Positions 1 to 10,309 of a stretch of 64,000 bases of DNA are shown piece by piece; the stretch's first letter is position 1; the number at the start of each line of letters is the position of its first letter. The stretch is from Candidatus Nitrotoga sp. SPKER (GTDB taxonomy: Bacteria; Pseudomonadota; Gammaproteobacteria; Burkholderiales; Gallionellaceae). The notes beneath the pieces were generated by a model. The model saw only the letters and a program-made list of their open reading frames with translations, was not told where the DNA came from and made no database searches. Both the position numbers and the translations under genes were made by a program. Location: the NCBI GenBank assembly GCA_003402285.1, contig QFXG01000015.1:62001-126000 (forward strand), in the 5' to 3' direction.

Positions 1-1693
1 CTGATTCAGGTAAACCACCACCTTGACTAATTGGGGAATTTAAAATGGCTGGAACAGGCAATTTCAAGTAACGGTATAACTGCATTAAATTGCTACGATA
101 GAGACGATCAAAACTTTCCACTGCATGGGCAGGATTGTAATCACCAAACCACCAGAACCAGTCGGAACTTTCACATGAAGCCAACTGTTTTTCGGCAATC
201 AAACGCTCTCCCTCGTTCAAACGGTCACTTGCCATCACCAAGTCATAATTTTGTTTCGCCATACACAACAAATCCCAAGCACGGTTTTTATCGGTTGAAC
301 CAATCCAGGTGGAAAAATCACCGTATACCCAACTACCGGCAACGATACGCGATAGCTCTTCTTCTTTGGCCAGCTGTTTGCTTCCTTCAGCATCATCAAG
401 CCGATCCAGATAACTACTATAAGTCGTTGTTCTGATAGTCGCGTGTGTTTGTAATGCAGAATATAAATCGGTAAAGAAATGATAGCCATTGTAAGGATAA
501 TATTCCCAAGCATTTTCACCATCAAGGATAACACTGACCACGGGCGCTTCGCCCTCAGGTGCCTGTTGTGCAATCGCTTCGAGCTGGGAAACAAAATGCA
601 GTGCGGCGTCCTTACCATTCCAACGCGAATATTCAAAACCAATCAAATCGGACAGACGGTCATCTCGAAAAAAACAGCGGACACCACTTGCTGCGCCTTG
701 CACATGATAGGGGCGATAGAGATATCGAGCACGCTCAGGCAACTGATGCTCTGCTGTACGCAAGCTGTTAGCCAGTACGCCCTCGCCACTCGCCGTCCAG
801 CGGCACTCTTGCGCCGCAAACACTCCCAGTAATTCGGTTGAAACTGCTCCTTCAGCGGGCCAAATACCATGTGGAGTGACGCCAAAACGTGTTTGGTGAC
901 TTTTTTGAGCGGAAAGAAGATGTGCCTGAACGCGTGATTTTCCGCCAGGATAACATTTCGATTGCGGCAGACTGATATCCGGTTTGCTCTCACGCGCACT
1001 ATTGATATCCAACAACAACGGCGCAAGGGGATGGTAATGAGGGGTCGTAGAAAGTTCAATTTGACCGTTTTCAGCCAATTTTCGATAACGTGGAATAACG
1101 CCGCAAATGACTTGTCCGATCAGATCGAATAACCACTTACGATCGGCATGACTAAAGTTTTCATTCTTGCTCATTAAACCAATAACCAAGTCGTGTTCGC
1201 GGCGCACGCTTTCACCACACCAGACCAAATGGTACCAGGTCAGCAAGTCAGCAAAATATTGTCCCGATAAATAGGCAAGTTCGGTACTACCGCCGGGTTC
1301 GAGCATTTTGTACAAGTCGGACAGCCGCTTATAAGCTTGATATGGAGCAACCATACTGTGATGGCTGCTGCGGAAACAGCTAGCCAACACCAAATCGCGT
1401 TCCTCTGCGTTCAAGTCATTGAGATTCTCGCGCGCTAGCAATCGTAACAGCGGATCGCGTATCTGGCCGGTGGTGAACTGCTGTTCGTAATCTTCCAGTT
1501 GATCCAGCAAAACCGGCACAAAATTTACCGCCACTTTCACCTGAGAATGTTGTTCCAGATGAAAAGCCATATCGGTGTAATCCTTAATAGCGTGCAGATA
1601 AACCCACGGTAACAAAAAATCGCCACTGGTATGATCACGATAATCTGGCTGATGCATGTGCCAGAGAAAAACTAAATCGAGGGGCCTTGACAT
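1..1693 (-). CDS. GH57 family glycoside hydrolase, 3' end outside window
   Basis: A retaining alpha-glycosidase of family GH57, probably acting on glycogen or other alpha-glucans in the cytoplasm. The reading frame is open from the ATG at 1693 to the window edge, giving 564 residues; the C-terminus is missing. The N-terminus carries the family hallmark WHMHQPDYRD. The nucleophile motif GIWPAEGAVS places the catalytic Glu at residue 281, and the acid/base motif ILDGENAWE places Asp at about 391. It lies 38 bp downstream of glgC on the same strand, so it is probably co-transcribed with glgC, and glgB is divergent next to it. This fits glycogen synthesis or remodelling. The family assignment is firm. 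The exact activity (amylase, branching enzyme, 4-alpha-glucanotransferase) cannot be decided, particularly without the C-terminus. Confidence 0.9.
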   Translation of the reverse strand, partial: MSRPLDLVFLWHMHQPDYRDHTSGDFLLPWVYLHAIKDYTDMAFHLEQHSQVKVAVNFVPVLLDQLEDYEQQFTTGQIRDPLLRLLARENLNDLNAEERDLVLASCFRSSHHSMVAPYQAYKRLSDLYKMLEPGGSTELAYLSGQYFADLLTWYHLVWCGESVRREHDLVIGLMSKNENFSHADRKWLFDLIGQVICGVIPRYRKLAENGQIELSTTPHYHPLAPLLLDINSARESKPDISLPQSKCYPGGKSRVQAHLLSAQKSHQTRFGVTPHGIWPAEGAVSTELLGVFAAQECRWTASGEGVLANSLRTAEHQLPERARYLYRPYHVQGAASGVRCFFRDDRLSDLIGFEYSRWNGKDAALHFVSQLEAIAQQAPEGEAPVVSVILDGENAWEYYPYNGYHFFTDLYSALQTHATIRTTTYSSYLDRLDDAEGSKQLAKEEELSRIVAGSWVYGDFSTWIGSTDKNRAWDLLCMAKQNYDLVMASDRLNEGERLIAEKQLASCESSDWFWWFGDYNPAHAVESFDRLYRSNLMQLYRYLKLPVPAILNSPISQGGGLPES

Positions 1694-1731
1694 GAAAATT
1701 CCATTTAAGTTAGACATAAATAAAACTAGTT

Positions 1732-3012
1732 TTAACGCACGCGGTGCACTTCCTGGCTCAACATATCAGGAGTAATTAACGTAATACCGTTATCACTCAC
1801 AAAAAAGCGTCTTGCATCTTCCTCACGGTTAACCCCAGCGGTCATACCTTCCGGGATGACACAATTTTTGTCCACCACCACACGCTTGAGCGTTACATTG
1901 CGTGACACCTTTACGTTGGGCAAAATTACCGACTCTTCTACATTACTGTAACTATGTATGTGCACGTTAGAGAATAGAAGCGAATTGCGCACGTGTGCAC
2001 CACTAATAATGCAACCTCCCGACACTAAAGAATCAACTGCCATGCCGCGGCGAGTACGGTCATCAAACACAAATTTGGCCGGTGGCAATTGTTCCTGATA
2101 CGTCCAGATTGGCCATTCCTGATCATACATATTAAGAGCGGGAGTAACCTTGGTAAGCTCCATATTAGCTTCCCAATAGGCGTCTATTGTTCCCACATCT
2201 CGCCAATAGGGTACTTCGCCATTCAAATTTACACAGCTATCTTCAAAACTCTGCGCAAACACTCGGTAATGCGCGGACACAAGATGCGGGATAATATCCT
2301 TACCGAAATCATGGCTAGAATTCTTATCATCTGCGTCCCGCACCAATTGTTCATACAGAAAGCGGGTATTAAACACATACACCCCCATACTGGCCAGCGC
2401 CAGATTCGGGTTTCCCGGGATCGGAGCGGGATGATCAGGTTTCTCATTAAAATTTACCACTCGTGATTCCATATTCACGCCCATTACACCGAATCCACTC
2501 GCATCTTTGATAGGAACTTCAATACAAGCAACAGTCATGTCGGCCTGTTTTTCTACATGGAAGGCAAGAAGCTTGCCATAGTCCATCTTATAGACGTGAT
2601 CGCCCGCCAATAACAACACGTAATCCGGATTAGTTGTACGCATGATATCCAGATTTTGGAATACTGCATCGGCCGTGCCCCGATACCACATTTCTTCTAT
2701 TCTTTGCTGCGCCGGCAGCACGTCAATGAATTCGCCAAACTGACCATTCAGGAAACTCCAACCACGCTGAATATGCTGGATCAAACTGTGTGACTTGTAT
2801 TGCGTCGCCACACCTATCCGTCTGATGCCAGAATTCACACAATTGGATAGAACAAAATCAATAATACGAAACTTGCCCCCAAATGGCACCGCAGGCTTAG
2901 CCCGCCAATCTGTAAGTTGATGCAGCCGAGTTCCACGTCCTCCCGCCAGAATCATGGCGTAAGTGCTTTTAGTTATCGAACTTACGAAACGTAATTTTTT
3001 AGATGACGGCAT
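1732..3012 (-). CDS. glgC: glucose-1-phosphate adenylyltransferase
   Basis: Makes ADP-glucose and PPi from ATP and glucose-1-phosphate, the committed step of bacterial glycogen synthesis. The 426-residue length is normal for the family. The nucleotidyltransferase signature [20 protein letters not shown] sits at about residues 23-42. Further family motifs are [12 protein letters not shown] and [13 protein letters not shown], and the C-terminal half has the expected left-handed beta-helix character. The ATG at 3012 is the natural start, just before the conserved MILAGG region. It is divergent from glgB across a 95-bp gap and followed closely by the GH57 gene. No glycogen synthase (glgA) or phosphorylase gene lies in the window, so the pathway must be completed elsewhere. 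Allosteric control by sugar phosphates is typical of the family but cannot be seen here. Confidence 0.97.
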   Translation of the reverse strand: MPSSKKLRFVSSITKSTYAMILAGGRGTRLHQLTDWRAKPAVPFGGKFRIIDFVLSNCVNSGIRRIGVATQYKSHSLIQHIQRGWSFLNGQFGEFIDVLPAQQRIEEMWYRGTADAVFQNLDIMRTTNPDYVLLLAGDHVYKMDYGKLLAFHVEKQADMTVACIEVPIKDASGFGVMGVNMESRVVNFNEKPDHPAPIPGNPNLALASMGVYVFNTRFLYEQLVRDADDKNSSHDFGKDIIPHLVSAHYRVFAQSFEDSCVNLNGEVPYWRDVGTIDAYWEANMELTKVTPALNMYDQEWPIWTYQEQLPPAKFVFDDRTRRGMAVDSLVSGGCIISGAHVRNSLLFSNVHIHSYSNVEESVILPNVKVSRNVTLKRVVVDKNCVIPEGMTAGVNREEDARRFFVSDNGITLITPDMLSQEVHRVR

Positions 3013-3092
3013 GATTCCCCTCGTAGTCGTTGATTTAGAATCTTGTTCACAACTGTATCAGATTGTAATTATAACTGGGTCTTAATTGTGGT

Positions 3093-3098
3093 TATAAT
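3093..3098 (+). promoter_or_regulatory. candidate -10 box for glgB
   Basis: A perfect TATAAT lies only 10 bp before the glgB ATG in the 95-bp glgC/glgB divergent intergenic region. No good -35 hexamer is visible at 17 bp. If used, it would start transcription almost at the start codon and give a very short or leaderless mRNA; no clear Shine-Dalgarno precedes the ATG either. This is inference from sequence only. Confidence 0.3.
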
Positions 3099-3107
3099 CA
3101 CCTCACC

Positions 3108-5306
3108 ATGAGAAAGAATCTTCGCATCAAACTTGATCCACGTACTGAATTATTGCTACAAGGGCGACTGCATAATCCCTTCGCTTATCTTGGCCCACAT
3201 CAGGAAAATGAAAAATTTGTAGTGCGGGTGTTTAACCCTTACGCAAGTGAAATCTGGCTAAAAACCACCCATGGCGATGAAGCGCTGGAACGCGTTCATC
3301 CAGATGGATTATTCGAATGGTATGGTAGCAAAGAACCGCGCCATCCTTATATTCTGCGGATCAGGGAAAATGGACTCGGACTAAGCAACCGAATTGAACG
3401 TTTCGTTCATGATTGCTATGCCTTTGCACCGCAAATTTCTGATTTTGACCTACATCTTTTTAACGAGGGAAAACTGCATCAGACCTATCGCGTACTAGGC
3501 TCACATGCAATGCAAATTAACGATATCCCAGGTGTGCGCTTTGCAGTATGGGCGCCAAATGCCGAGCGAGTCAGTGTAATAGGTGAATTTAACCGCTGGG
3601 ATGGACGCATCCATCCAATGGCAGCACATGGTTCCAGCGGTGTGTGGGAGTTATTTATCCCAAAAATTGAACAAGGTACACTGTACAAATTTGAGATCCG
3701 CAATCACACCGGTACCTTGCTGGTCAAAACCGACCCCTATGCCAATGCGTTTGAATTACGGCCCGGTACTGCTGCTCGCGCTGGGTCTGCTCTTCATCAC
3801 GCATGGCAAGATACAGAATGGATGAAGCAGCGCAGCAATTGGGATTGGCTACACGCTCCACTCAATATCTATGAAATTCATGCGGGATCATGGAAACGTC
3901 ACCCAGACGGGCGTTTTTATACTTATCGCGAGCTGGCTGAAAACCTTGTTCCTTATCTCAAATACATGGGTTATACCCACGTTGAACTCATGCCTGTTTC
4001 TGAGCACCCACTCGATGAATCATGGGGTTACCAAACAACAGGCTATTTTGCCGCAACCAGTCGCTTCGGTTCACCAGATGATTTATGCTATTTCGTAGAT
4101 AACTGTCATCAGGCCGGAATTGGCGTACTGCTAGACTGGGTACCCGCACATTTCCCTCAGGACGCATTTGCGCTAGCGTATTTTGATGGTACTGCACTCT
4201 ATGAACATGAAGATCCGCGCCTTGGTTTTCATCAGGACTGGGGCACACATATTTTTAACTACGGTCGTAATGAGGTAAAAAGCTTTTTGTTATCAAGTGC
4301 GCATTACTGGCTGTCGCAATTTCACTTTGATGGCCTGCGTGTAGATGCAGTAGCTTCCATGCTGTATCTCGATTATTCGCGTAAAGAAGGTGAATGGCTT
4401 CCGAACAAATTTGGCGGACGAGAAAATCTTGAGGCCATCGAATTCCTGCGCGAACTTAACATTATGGTACATGAAGTTTTCCCAGGTGCGTTGACGCTAG
4501 CCGAGGAATCTACCTCATGGCCGGGGGTCTCGCGCCCGATTTATCTTGGTGGACTCGGCTTTTCCATGAAATGGAACATGGGCTGGATGAATGACACACT
4601 TAGCTTCATGCAGTTAGACCCGATTCATCGCCGCTATCACCTTAATCAACTAACTTTTAGTCAACTTTATACTTATAGCGAAAATTTCATGCTGCCGTTT
4701 TCGCATGATGAAGTGGTACATGGCAAGGGTTCGCTACTTGACAAGATGCCTGGCGATAGCTGGCAGAAATTTGCCAGCCTGCGGTTACTACTTACTTACC
4801 AAATAACAAGTCCGGGCAAAAAGCTCAATTTTATGGGCAATGAATTTGGCCAAGGACGTGAATGGCGATCGAGTTGGGAACTTGAATGGTGGCAGCTCGG
4901 CGTAGAGCCGCATCAAGGTATACAAAGCATGGTACGCGACTTAAATCATCATTACCGAGACTTGCCCGCTTTATATGAACAAGACTTTGAACAAAGTGGT
5001 TTTTCCTGGATTGATTGTCAAGACACCGAACGTTCCGTGCTTTCTTTCTTACGTCATGGGCGAAATGGCGAAACAGCTGTAATTGCTTTTAATTTCACCC
5101 CAGTCCCACGTCACCGCTACCGTATCGGAGTGCCATTCAATTGTACTTATCGGGAAATTTTCAACAGTGACTCCCGCTATTATGGTGGCGGTAATCTTGG
5201 AAACCCAAGTGAGATACATGCCGAACCTCTATCCTGGATGGGACAGCCCTATTCCGTCGAAATAGAACTACCACCACTTGCAGGTATTATGCTAAAACCG
5301 GCATAA
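3108..5306 (+). CDS. glgB: 1,4-alpha-glucan branching enzyme
   Basis: Introduces alpha-1,6 branches into glycogen by cutting and transferring alpha-1,4 glucan chains (GH13 subfamily with CBM48). At 732 residues it is a typical proteobacterial enzyme with N1 and CBM48 modules before the catalytic barrel. The catalytic triad is visible: nucleophile Asp413 in LRVDAVASM, acid/base Glu466 in [11 protein letters not shown], and Asp534 in [11 protein letters not shown]. All are offset by 8 from the well-known E. coli numbering. It is divergent from glgC, which supports a glycogen locus with a shared control region. No intact Shine-Dalgarno is seen in front of the ATG. There is no downstream in-frame Met before conserved sequence, so this start is the best available. 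Confidence 0.97.
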   Translation: MRKNLRIKLDPRTELLLQGRLHNPFAYLGPHQENEKFVVRVFNPYASEIWLKTTHGDEALERVHPDGLFEWYGSKEPRHPYILRIRENGLGLSNRIERFVHDCYAFAPQISDFDLHLFNEGKLHQTYRVLGSHAMQINDIPGVRFAVWAPNAERVSVIGEFNRWDGRIHPMAAHGSSGVWELFIPKIEQGTLYKFEIRNHTGTLLVKTDPYANAFELRPGTAARAGSALHHAWQDTEWMKQRSNWDWLHAPLNIYEIHAGSWKRHPDGRFYTYRELAENLVPYLKYMGYTHVELMPVSEHPLDESWGYQTTGYFAATSRFGSPDDLCYFVDNCHQAGIGVLLDWVPAHFPQDAFALAYFDGTALYEHEDPRLGFHQDWGTHIFNYGRNEVKSFLLSSAHYWLSQFHFDGLRVDAVASMLYLDYSRKEGEWLPNKFGGRENLEAIEFLRELNIMVHEVFPGALTLAEESTSWPGVSRPIYLGGLGFSMKWNMGWMNDTLSFMQLDPIHRRYHLNQLTFSQLYTYSENFMLPFSHDEVVHGKGSLLDKMPGDSWQKFASLRLLLTYQITSPGKKLNFMGNEFGQGREWRSSWELEWWQLGVEPHQGIQSMVRDLNHHYRDLPALYEQDFEQSGFSWIDCQDTERSVLSFLRHGRNGETAVIAFNFTPVPRHRYRIGVPFNCTYREIFNSDSRYYGGGNLGNPSEIHAEPLSWMGQPYSVEIELPPLAGIMLKPA

Positions 5307-5335
5307 GCTATAAAACTAACGTTGTCTATGCCCTA

Positions 5336-5373
5336 ATTGTCTTAATAATTAATTTTTTAATTATTAAGACAAT
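5336..5373. repeat. 17-bp perfect inverted repeat between glgB and pgi
   Basis: Arms 5336-5352 and 5357-5373 are perfect reverse complements separated by TTTT. The stem is very AT-rich and has no GC core or terminal T-run. It could end glgB transcription, protect the mRNA 3' end or bind a dimeric regulator upstream of pgi. It lies in a 212-bp gap with no gene. Confidence 0.7.
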
Positions 5374-5518
5374 AAACGCATCATCCTCAATCTTTGCGGG
5401 AATTAAGACAAGAAAATATTTACATATTGCACGCATTCTGAATAACAAACTTTTATCTGAAAATAGTCAAATCATCCATAAATGTAAATACTCAATCAAT
5501 CAATAATCTAAGACAACT

Positions 5519-7162
5519 ATGTCAACTTTAGTCCATTCGCCAGCTTGGCAAGCTTTAACCGCTCATCAAATAAAAATCAGTCAGCAGACCATGCGTGAGA
5601 TGTTTAGCGATGACCCGCAGCGTTTCGAAAAATTTTCTTTACAATTGGATGGTCTGCTGCTGGATTATTCAAAGAATCTCATTACCGCAGAAACACTCAC
5701 GCTATTGCTGAATCTTGTAAACCAGTCGAAGCTGGATGACTGGATTGCCCGCATGTTTAAAGGCGATAAAATCAATACTAGTGAACAGCGTGCAGCGTTA
5801 CACACTGCATTGCGCGCCCCCCGAGACACTTCGGTATATGTAGACGGCAAAGATGTTGTGCCCGACGTACATCGCGTACTGGATCATATTCGCCACTTCT
5901 CCGAAGCAGTACGCAATGGCATCTTCTGTGGACATACCGGGAAACCATTCCGGGACGTGGTCAATATTGGCATCGGGGGATCTGCTCTGGGGCCACTTAT
6001 GGTCAGCGAAGCACTCAAGCCTTATGGCAGCGCACAATTGAACGTGCATTTTGTTTCTAATGTCGATGCGACAGACTTGGCAGAAACATTGAAACGTCTC
6101 GATCCAGAAACCACTCTTTTTATAATTAGTTCAAAAACCTTTACCACACTGGAAACACTGACCAATGCCCATTCCGCGCGGGACTGGCTGATTAAGCATT
6201 TGGGGGCTGATGAGGCTGTCAGCAAACATTTCATTGCGGTCTCGACCAATTTCATCGAGACATCCAAATTTGGCATTAACCCGGACAATGTATTTGAATT
6301 TTGGGATTGGGTTGGCGGCCGTTACTCATTGTGGTCGGCTATAGGTTTGCCCATTGCACTTTATATTGGAATAAATAATTTTGAACGCCTGCTGGCCGGT
6401 GCTCATACTATGGACGAGCACTTTCGTGAAGCGCCTCTGGAGCGCAACATGCCAGTAATCCTCGGAATACTTGGCATCTGGTACGCCAATTTTTTTGATG
6501 CAGCTTCATATGCCATCCTGCCCTACGATCAATATCTACAACACTTTCCAGCTTATCTGCAACAATTGGAAATGGAAAGCAATGGTAAGCGTATAGACCG
6601 CAATGGGCAGATAGTAGACTATGCCACCGGTATGGTAATCTGGGGCGAGCCCGGTACCAACGGCCAGCATTCCTTCTATCAACTGATACACCAAGGTACG
6701 CGCATGGTGCCTGCCGATTTCCTCGTGCCAATGATCAGTCACAACCCGATAGGCGAACACCATTCGATATTACTGGCGAATTGCTTTGCGCAAAGTGAAG
6801 CATTGATGCTCGGTAAAAATACTGTAGAGGCACGTGTGGAACTCGAGGCACAAGGACTCAGCGGTACAACGCTGGAAACACTGTTGCCCTACAAAATATT
6901 TCCGGGCAATCGCCCGTCTAATACTTTATTATTTGACCAGTTAGACCCATACACGATGGGAATGCTGGTTGCTCTTTATGAACATAAAGTATTTGTGCAA
7001 AGCGTAGTCTGGGACATCAATCCATTTGATCAGTGGGGTGTTGAATTCGGTAAACAACTTGCTGGTAAATTACTGCCTGAACTTCAAATAAAAGAACGCA
7101 TTTTTTTACATGACTCTTCAACCAACGGCTTGATCAATTACTTTAGAGCACGACAAATTTAG
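5519..7162 (+). CDS. pgi: glucose-6-phosphate isomerase
   Basis: Interconverts glucose-6-phosphate and fructose-6-phosphate, linking the neighbouring glycogen genes to glycolysis and gluconeogenesis. The 547 residues match the usual long bacterial form. Both family signatures are visible: [16 protein letters not shown], and [19 protein letters not shown] with its catalytic Glu, followed by the GEHHS segment carrying the ring-opening His. The start at 5519 gives the expected N-terminus. The HD-GYP gene follows only 37 bp later on the same strand, so the two may be co-transcribed. Nothing is unusual in the protein. Confidence 0.97.
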   Translation: MSTLVHSPAWQALTAHQIKISQQTMREMFSDDPQRFEKFSLQLDGLLLDYSKNLITAETLTLLLNLVNQSKLDDWIARMFKGDKINTSEQRAALHTALRAPRDTSVYVDGKDVVPDVHRVLDHIRHFSEAVRNGIFCGHTGKPFRDVVNIGIGGSALGPLMVSEALKPYGSAQLNVHFVSNVDATDLAETLKRLDPETTLFIISSKTFTTLETLTNAHSARDWLIKHLGADEAVSKHFIAVSTNFIETSKFGINPDNVFEFWDWVGGRYSLWSAIGLPIALYIGINNFERLLAGAHTMDEHFREAPLERNMPVILGILGIWYANFFDAASYAILPYDQYLQHFPAYLQQLEMESNGKRIDRNGQIVDYATGMVIWGEPGTNGQHSFYQLIHQGTRMVPADFLVPMISHNPIGEHHSILLANCFAQSEALMLGKNTVEARVELEAQGLSGTTLETLLPYKIFPGNRPSNTLLFDQLDPYTMGMLVALYEHKVFVQSVVWDINPFDQWGVEFGKQLAGKLLPELQIKERIFLHDSSTNGLINYFRARQI

Positions 7163-7199
7163 ATATTAAAATTATGAAATTTACAGATAATTAAAAGCC

Positions 7200-8414
7200 A
7201 TGCTGAAAAAAATAAAAATTAATGATGTCCGCTTAGGCATGTATCTCCAAGAAGTTTGTGGTAGTTGGATGGATCATCCTTTTTGGAAACGTTCGTTCAA
7301 ACTGACAGATAACAACGACCTGAATACCCTAAAAAGTTGTGGGGTAGCCGAAATATGGATAGATACGAGCAAAGGTTTGGATATTGATGCTGGTATAACC
7401 GCACTTTCGCAAAAAGAAGGGGAATTCAAGGTCGAAAGTGAACTGAAGAAAATCGAGCAAACTCCACTAAAAATTGAAGTACCTGTGTCTTTGCAGGTCG
7501 AGTTAATTGCTGCAAAAAAGATACACACCAAAACTAAAGAGGTTGTTGTCTCCATGTTCAGCGATGTGCGCATGGGTAATGCACTCAAACTTGATGATGC
7601 GCTATCGCTGGTAGACGAAATTAACCAATCTATAGCACGCAATGTCTCTGCATTGGTTAGTTTGTCCCGCCTAAAAAATGCGGACGACTATACCTATTTA
7701 CATTCAGTCGCTGTCTGTATCCTGATGGTGGCACTGGGGCGGCAATTGGGGCTGGAAGACAAAGTGATAAAACAAGTTGGTCTTGCCGGGTTAATGCATG
7801 ACTTTGGTAAGATTTTTATACCTAATGAAGTGCTCAACAAACCAGGAAAATTAACGGAAGAAGAGTTCAATATAGTTAAAACACATCCACTAAAAGGTTG
7901 GGAGTTTCTCAAAGACTCTAATGAGGTAAACGATTTGACGCTGGATGTTTGCCGACACCATCACGAGCGCGTAGATGGCAAAGGCTATCCAGATAAACTA
8001 TCCGGTGAAGAGTTAACATTATTTGCACGTATGGGTGCCATATGTGACGTGTATGATGCGATTACTTCAAATCGCTGCTATAAAAAAGGATGGGAGCCTG
8101 CGGAATCCATTCGCAAGATGGCAGAATGGAAGGATGGACACTTCGACGAGGCCATCTTTCATGCCTTCGTTAAAACGGTCGGCATTTATCCAACCGGCAC
8201 CTTGCTTAAGCTAAAATCCGGACGTCTAGGCGTGGTAACTGACCAATCGCAAAACAGTTTAACCAAGCCCTTAGTGAAAGTTTTTTTCTCAACCCGCTCT
8301 AACGCCCCAATTTTGCAGGAAACAATTGATCTATCGAAATCTCCAGACAGCATCGCTAATATTGAAAATCCATCACAGTGGGGATTCGATTTAGACAAAA
8401 TTATGGGTATCTAG
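7200..8414 (+). CDS. HD-GYP domain c-di-GMP phosphodiesterase with DUF3391
   Basis: A cytoplasmic HD-GYP protein of 404 residues, expected to hydrolyse cyclic di-GMP. Residues 1-120 form a DUF3391-type N-terminal domain, followed by the HD-GYP domain. The metal-binding residues appear intact: a first His in YLHSVAV, His200-Asp201 in LMHDFGKIFIP, His in KTHPLKGW, and the paired His plus GYP motif in CRHHHERVDGKGYP. A second protein of the same architecture at 43.2 kb has lost two of these ligands, so this copy is the one likely to be active. It lies 37 bp after pgi, so co-transcription is possible. The input signal cannot be told from sequence. Confidence 0.92.
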   Translation: MLKKIKINDVRLGMYLQEVCGSWMDHPFWKRSFKLTDNNDLNTLKSCGVAEIWIDTSKGLDIDAGITALSQKEGEFKVESELKKIEQTPLKIEVPVSLQVELIAAKKIHTKTKEVVVSMFSDVRMGNALKLDDALSLVDEINQSIARNVSALVSLSRLKNADDYTYLHSVAVCILMVALGRQLGLEDKVIKQVGLAGLMHDFGKIFIPNEVLNKPGKLTEEEFNIVKTHPLKGWEFLKDSNEVNDLTLDVCRHHHERVDGKGYPDKLSGEELTLFARMGAICDVYDAITSNRCYKKGWEPAESIRKMAEWKDGHFDEAIFHAFVKTVGIYPTGTLLKLKSGRLGVVTDQSQNSLTKPLVKVFFSTRSNAPILQETIDLSKSPDSIANIENPSQWGFDLDKIMGI

Positions 8415-8781
8415 CCCCCAAGATGTAACAATAACGCCATTCATCCTGAGCCCGAATAGATCCGCTTTGTGCTAAACAAAAAACTTTCGTCTTACGACCC
8501 GCCTTGCCAGTAAGACATGCACACTTTTTCATATCACCCAAACATAGTGAGTCATGCGAACCTGACCTTAATCGTAAATTCAGGAGCACTTCCGATAAAG
8601 TTCAGGATACCCCTAATGTTCCTACATAAACAACAGATACATAAAATATTGCTGAGTAAGCAGCAATTAAAGCTATTCGTGAATATTTTTCTTTAAAAAT
8701 AAACGAAATAACAGCAATAAACTTCCCGTAGCAAGCTACGGAGTACTTTATTTAACGCTTGCAATCATCAACTTTTATTAT
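8415..8781. other. intergenic region with one short hairpin
   Basis: No convincing gene is seen. A compact perfect hairpin with 7-bp arms at 8726-8732 and 8735-8741 lies in an AT-rich context but has no T-run, so it is not a clear terminator. The HD-GYP gene probably ends transcription in this region. Confidence 0.4.
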
Positions 8782-8800
8782 TAGAATGATTCTCATTATT
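8782..8800. promoter_or_regulatory. Fur-box-like palindrome
   Basis: The 19-bp sequence TAGAATGATTCTCATTATT matches the classical Fur consensus at about 14 of 19 positions and has a clean AATGA/TCATT core. It lies 16 bp before a 28-codon ORF and about 110 bp before the IS630 element. The match is visual; no weight matrix was run. Confidence 0.45.
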
Positions 8801-8816
8801 AAATAATAAAGATTAA

Positions 8817-8903
8817 ATGAAAGACTGGATACCGATACTTGTTTCAATTTGCACGGTAATTATGTTTTTTGTAATAGTGAGTGTTTACCTTATTAGACTA
8901 TGA
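8817..8903 (+). CDS. 28-residue single-pass membrane miniprotein (hypothetical)
   Basis: A 28-codon ORF that I do not recognise. After a short polar start (MKDWIP), residues 7-27 are almost entirely hydrophobic, enough for one membrane helix. It ends with LIRL and TGA. It sits directly behind the Fur-box-like site and stops 6 bp before the IS630 insertion, so the IS may have removed downstream partners while leaving this ORF intact. There is no strong ribosome binding site. It could be an iron-regulated small membrane protein, a leader peptide or chance. Confidence 0.35.
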   Translation: MKDWIPILVSICTVIMFFVIVSVYLIRL

Positions 8904-8909
8904 CCCTTA

Positions 8910-10024
8910 TAGACCCGGCACGATTTATAAATGAACTTATCTTAATTTTCGATGTTTACTAAGGATGGAAAAAGAAGATGCCCGCAAGCAGTCGCGAGAA
9001 GTACTGCATGAACGACGCAAGCAAGTTATTCGTATGCACCGCAAAGGCGTGGCGGTGATGGAGATTGTGGCGCAAACGGGACTGAGCTGGACGGCAGTCA
9101 ATACGGCGCTGTGGTTATATAAGGCTGAAGGTTCGGGGGCACTCAAGCTTGGCGTCCGGGGTAAAAAGCTTGGCAGTGGACGTTGCTTGAGGGCTAGCCA
9201 AGAACTGACGATTCAGCAAACCATCTGCGACAAATGCCCGGAACAACTCAAGATGGATTTTGCGCTATGGAGCAGGCCCACAGTGCGCCAGCATATTGAG
9301 CTGGTGCATGGTATCAAGCTGTCTATTCGGGCAGTAGGAAACTACTTGGCACGTTGGGGTTTTACACCACAAAAACCCATTAAAAAAGCGTACGAGCAGC
9401 GTCCTGAAGCCGTCCAGGCTTGGCTTGATGAACAGTATCCGGCCATTGAAGCCAGAGCAAAAACCGAAGGAGCGGAAATTCACTGGGGCGACGAGACGGC
9501 GCTAGTCAACACAGATGTCAGAGGCAGAAGCTATGCGCCGGTGGGCAAGACCCCTGTGACGTTCGCAGTAGGCGGCACGCGCCACAAGCTATCGATGATT
9601 GCGACGGCAACCAACCAGGGTAAAACGCGCTGGATGATTATTGATGAGGCCTTTAACTCCGACAAGCTCATTGAATTTCTGGAGGCGCTCATCAAGGATA
9701 CAGACCGCAAAGTGTTTCTGATACTGGACAACTTGAGAGTTCATCACAGCAAACCTGTAAAGGCTTGGGCTGCTGAGAACGCACAGAAAATCGAGTTGTT
9801 CTACTTGCCCAGCTACAGCCCTGAACTCAACCCCGAAGAAAGACTGAATGCGGATCTCAAACACGTCATCACTTCAAAGGTGCCAGTACGCACCAAGGCA
9901 AAACTTAGAGCTGCTACGACAGATCATATGACGATGCTTGAGCAAAACCCCGAGCGAGTACGCCGTTATTTCGGCGATCCAAAAGTCGCCTATGCAGCTT
10001 CATGAATAATTCGTGCCGGATCAA
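8910..10024 (+). mobile_element. IS630-family insertion sequence
   Basis: A complete element of about 1.1 kb. Its ends are imperfect terminal inverted repeats of about 28 bp sharing the block CCGGCACGA near both termini. A TA dinucleotide flanks each side (8908-8909 and 10025-10026), as expected for IS630 target duplication. It encodes one intact transposase. The element looks recent and is probably still mobile. A neighbouring TA at 8910-8911 makes the left boundary uncertain by 2 bp. Confidence 0.88.
8965..10005 (+). CDS. IS630 family transposase
   Basis: A DDE transposase of 346 residues that catalyses cut-and-paste movement of the surrounding element. The N-terminal part (about 1-110) has the helix-turn-helix region with VMEIVAQTGLSWTAVNTAL and a second winged-helix-like segment. 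The catalytic core shows Asp in HWGDETALVNTD, Asp in LILDNLRVHHSK, and Glu in YSPELNPEERLNADLK. The frame is unbroken and full length, in contrast to the two other IS remnants nearby. Confidence 0.93.
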   Translation: MEKEDARKQSREVLHERRKQVIRMHRKGVAVMEIVAQTGLSWTAVNTALWLYKAEGSGALKLGVRGKKLGSGRCLRASQELTIQQTICDKCPEQLKMDFALWSRPTVRQHIELVHGIKLSIRAVGNYLARWGFTPQKPIKKAYEQRPEAVQAWLDEQYPAIEARAKTEGAEIHWGDETALVNTDVRGRSYAPVGKTPVTFAVGGTRHKLSMIATATNQGKTRWMIIDEAFNSDKLIEFLEALIKDTDRKVFLILDNLRVHHSKPVKAWAAENAQKIELFYLPSYSPELNPEERLNADLKHVITSKVPVRTKAKLRAATTDHMTMLEQNPERVRRYFGDPKVAYAAS

Positions 10025-10026
10025 TA

Positions 10027-10309
10027 GTCACGGTAATGCAATGGGCCGCACGCTGCCGAATTAATTTTTACAGCTAAATCACTTGCAAAACTTCCCGCCA
10101 AGCCCAATGGCATACATGACACAACAAAAGTCATATTCGTTGCTTTTGTCAATCTGATGAGTTTCAGATCCCCATTTATCCTGTCTGACAAGAGCCTATT
10201 CGCCACCCCTGTTTCCGGTGCATTTGTTGTTCTGCTGCTGTTTCTTCTTTGCTAGCGTTATTACGTCAGCAAACGTAACAAAAATGAATTACCTCGCGGC
10301 CAGCCACGC
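10027..10309. other. no recognisable gene
   Basis: Sequence between IS630 and the IS200-type remnant. Short open frames exist on both strands but none resembles a known family. It may be what followed the 28-residue ORF before the IS630 insertion. Confidence 0.4.

Noticed and set aside
235-1059. Two adjoining minus-strand ORFs of about 135 codons each
   Set aside because: They are off-frame to the continuous GH57 reading frame that carries the catalytic motifs.
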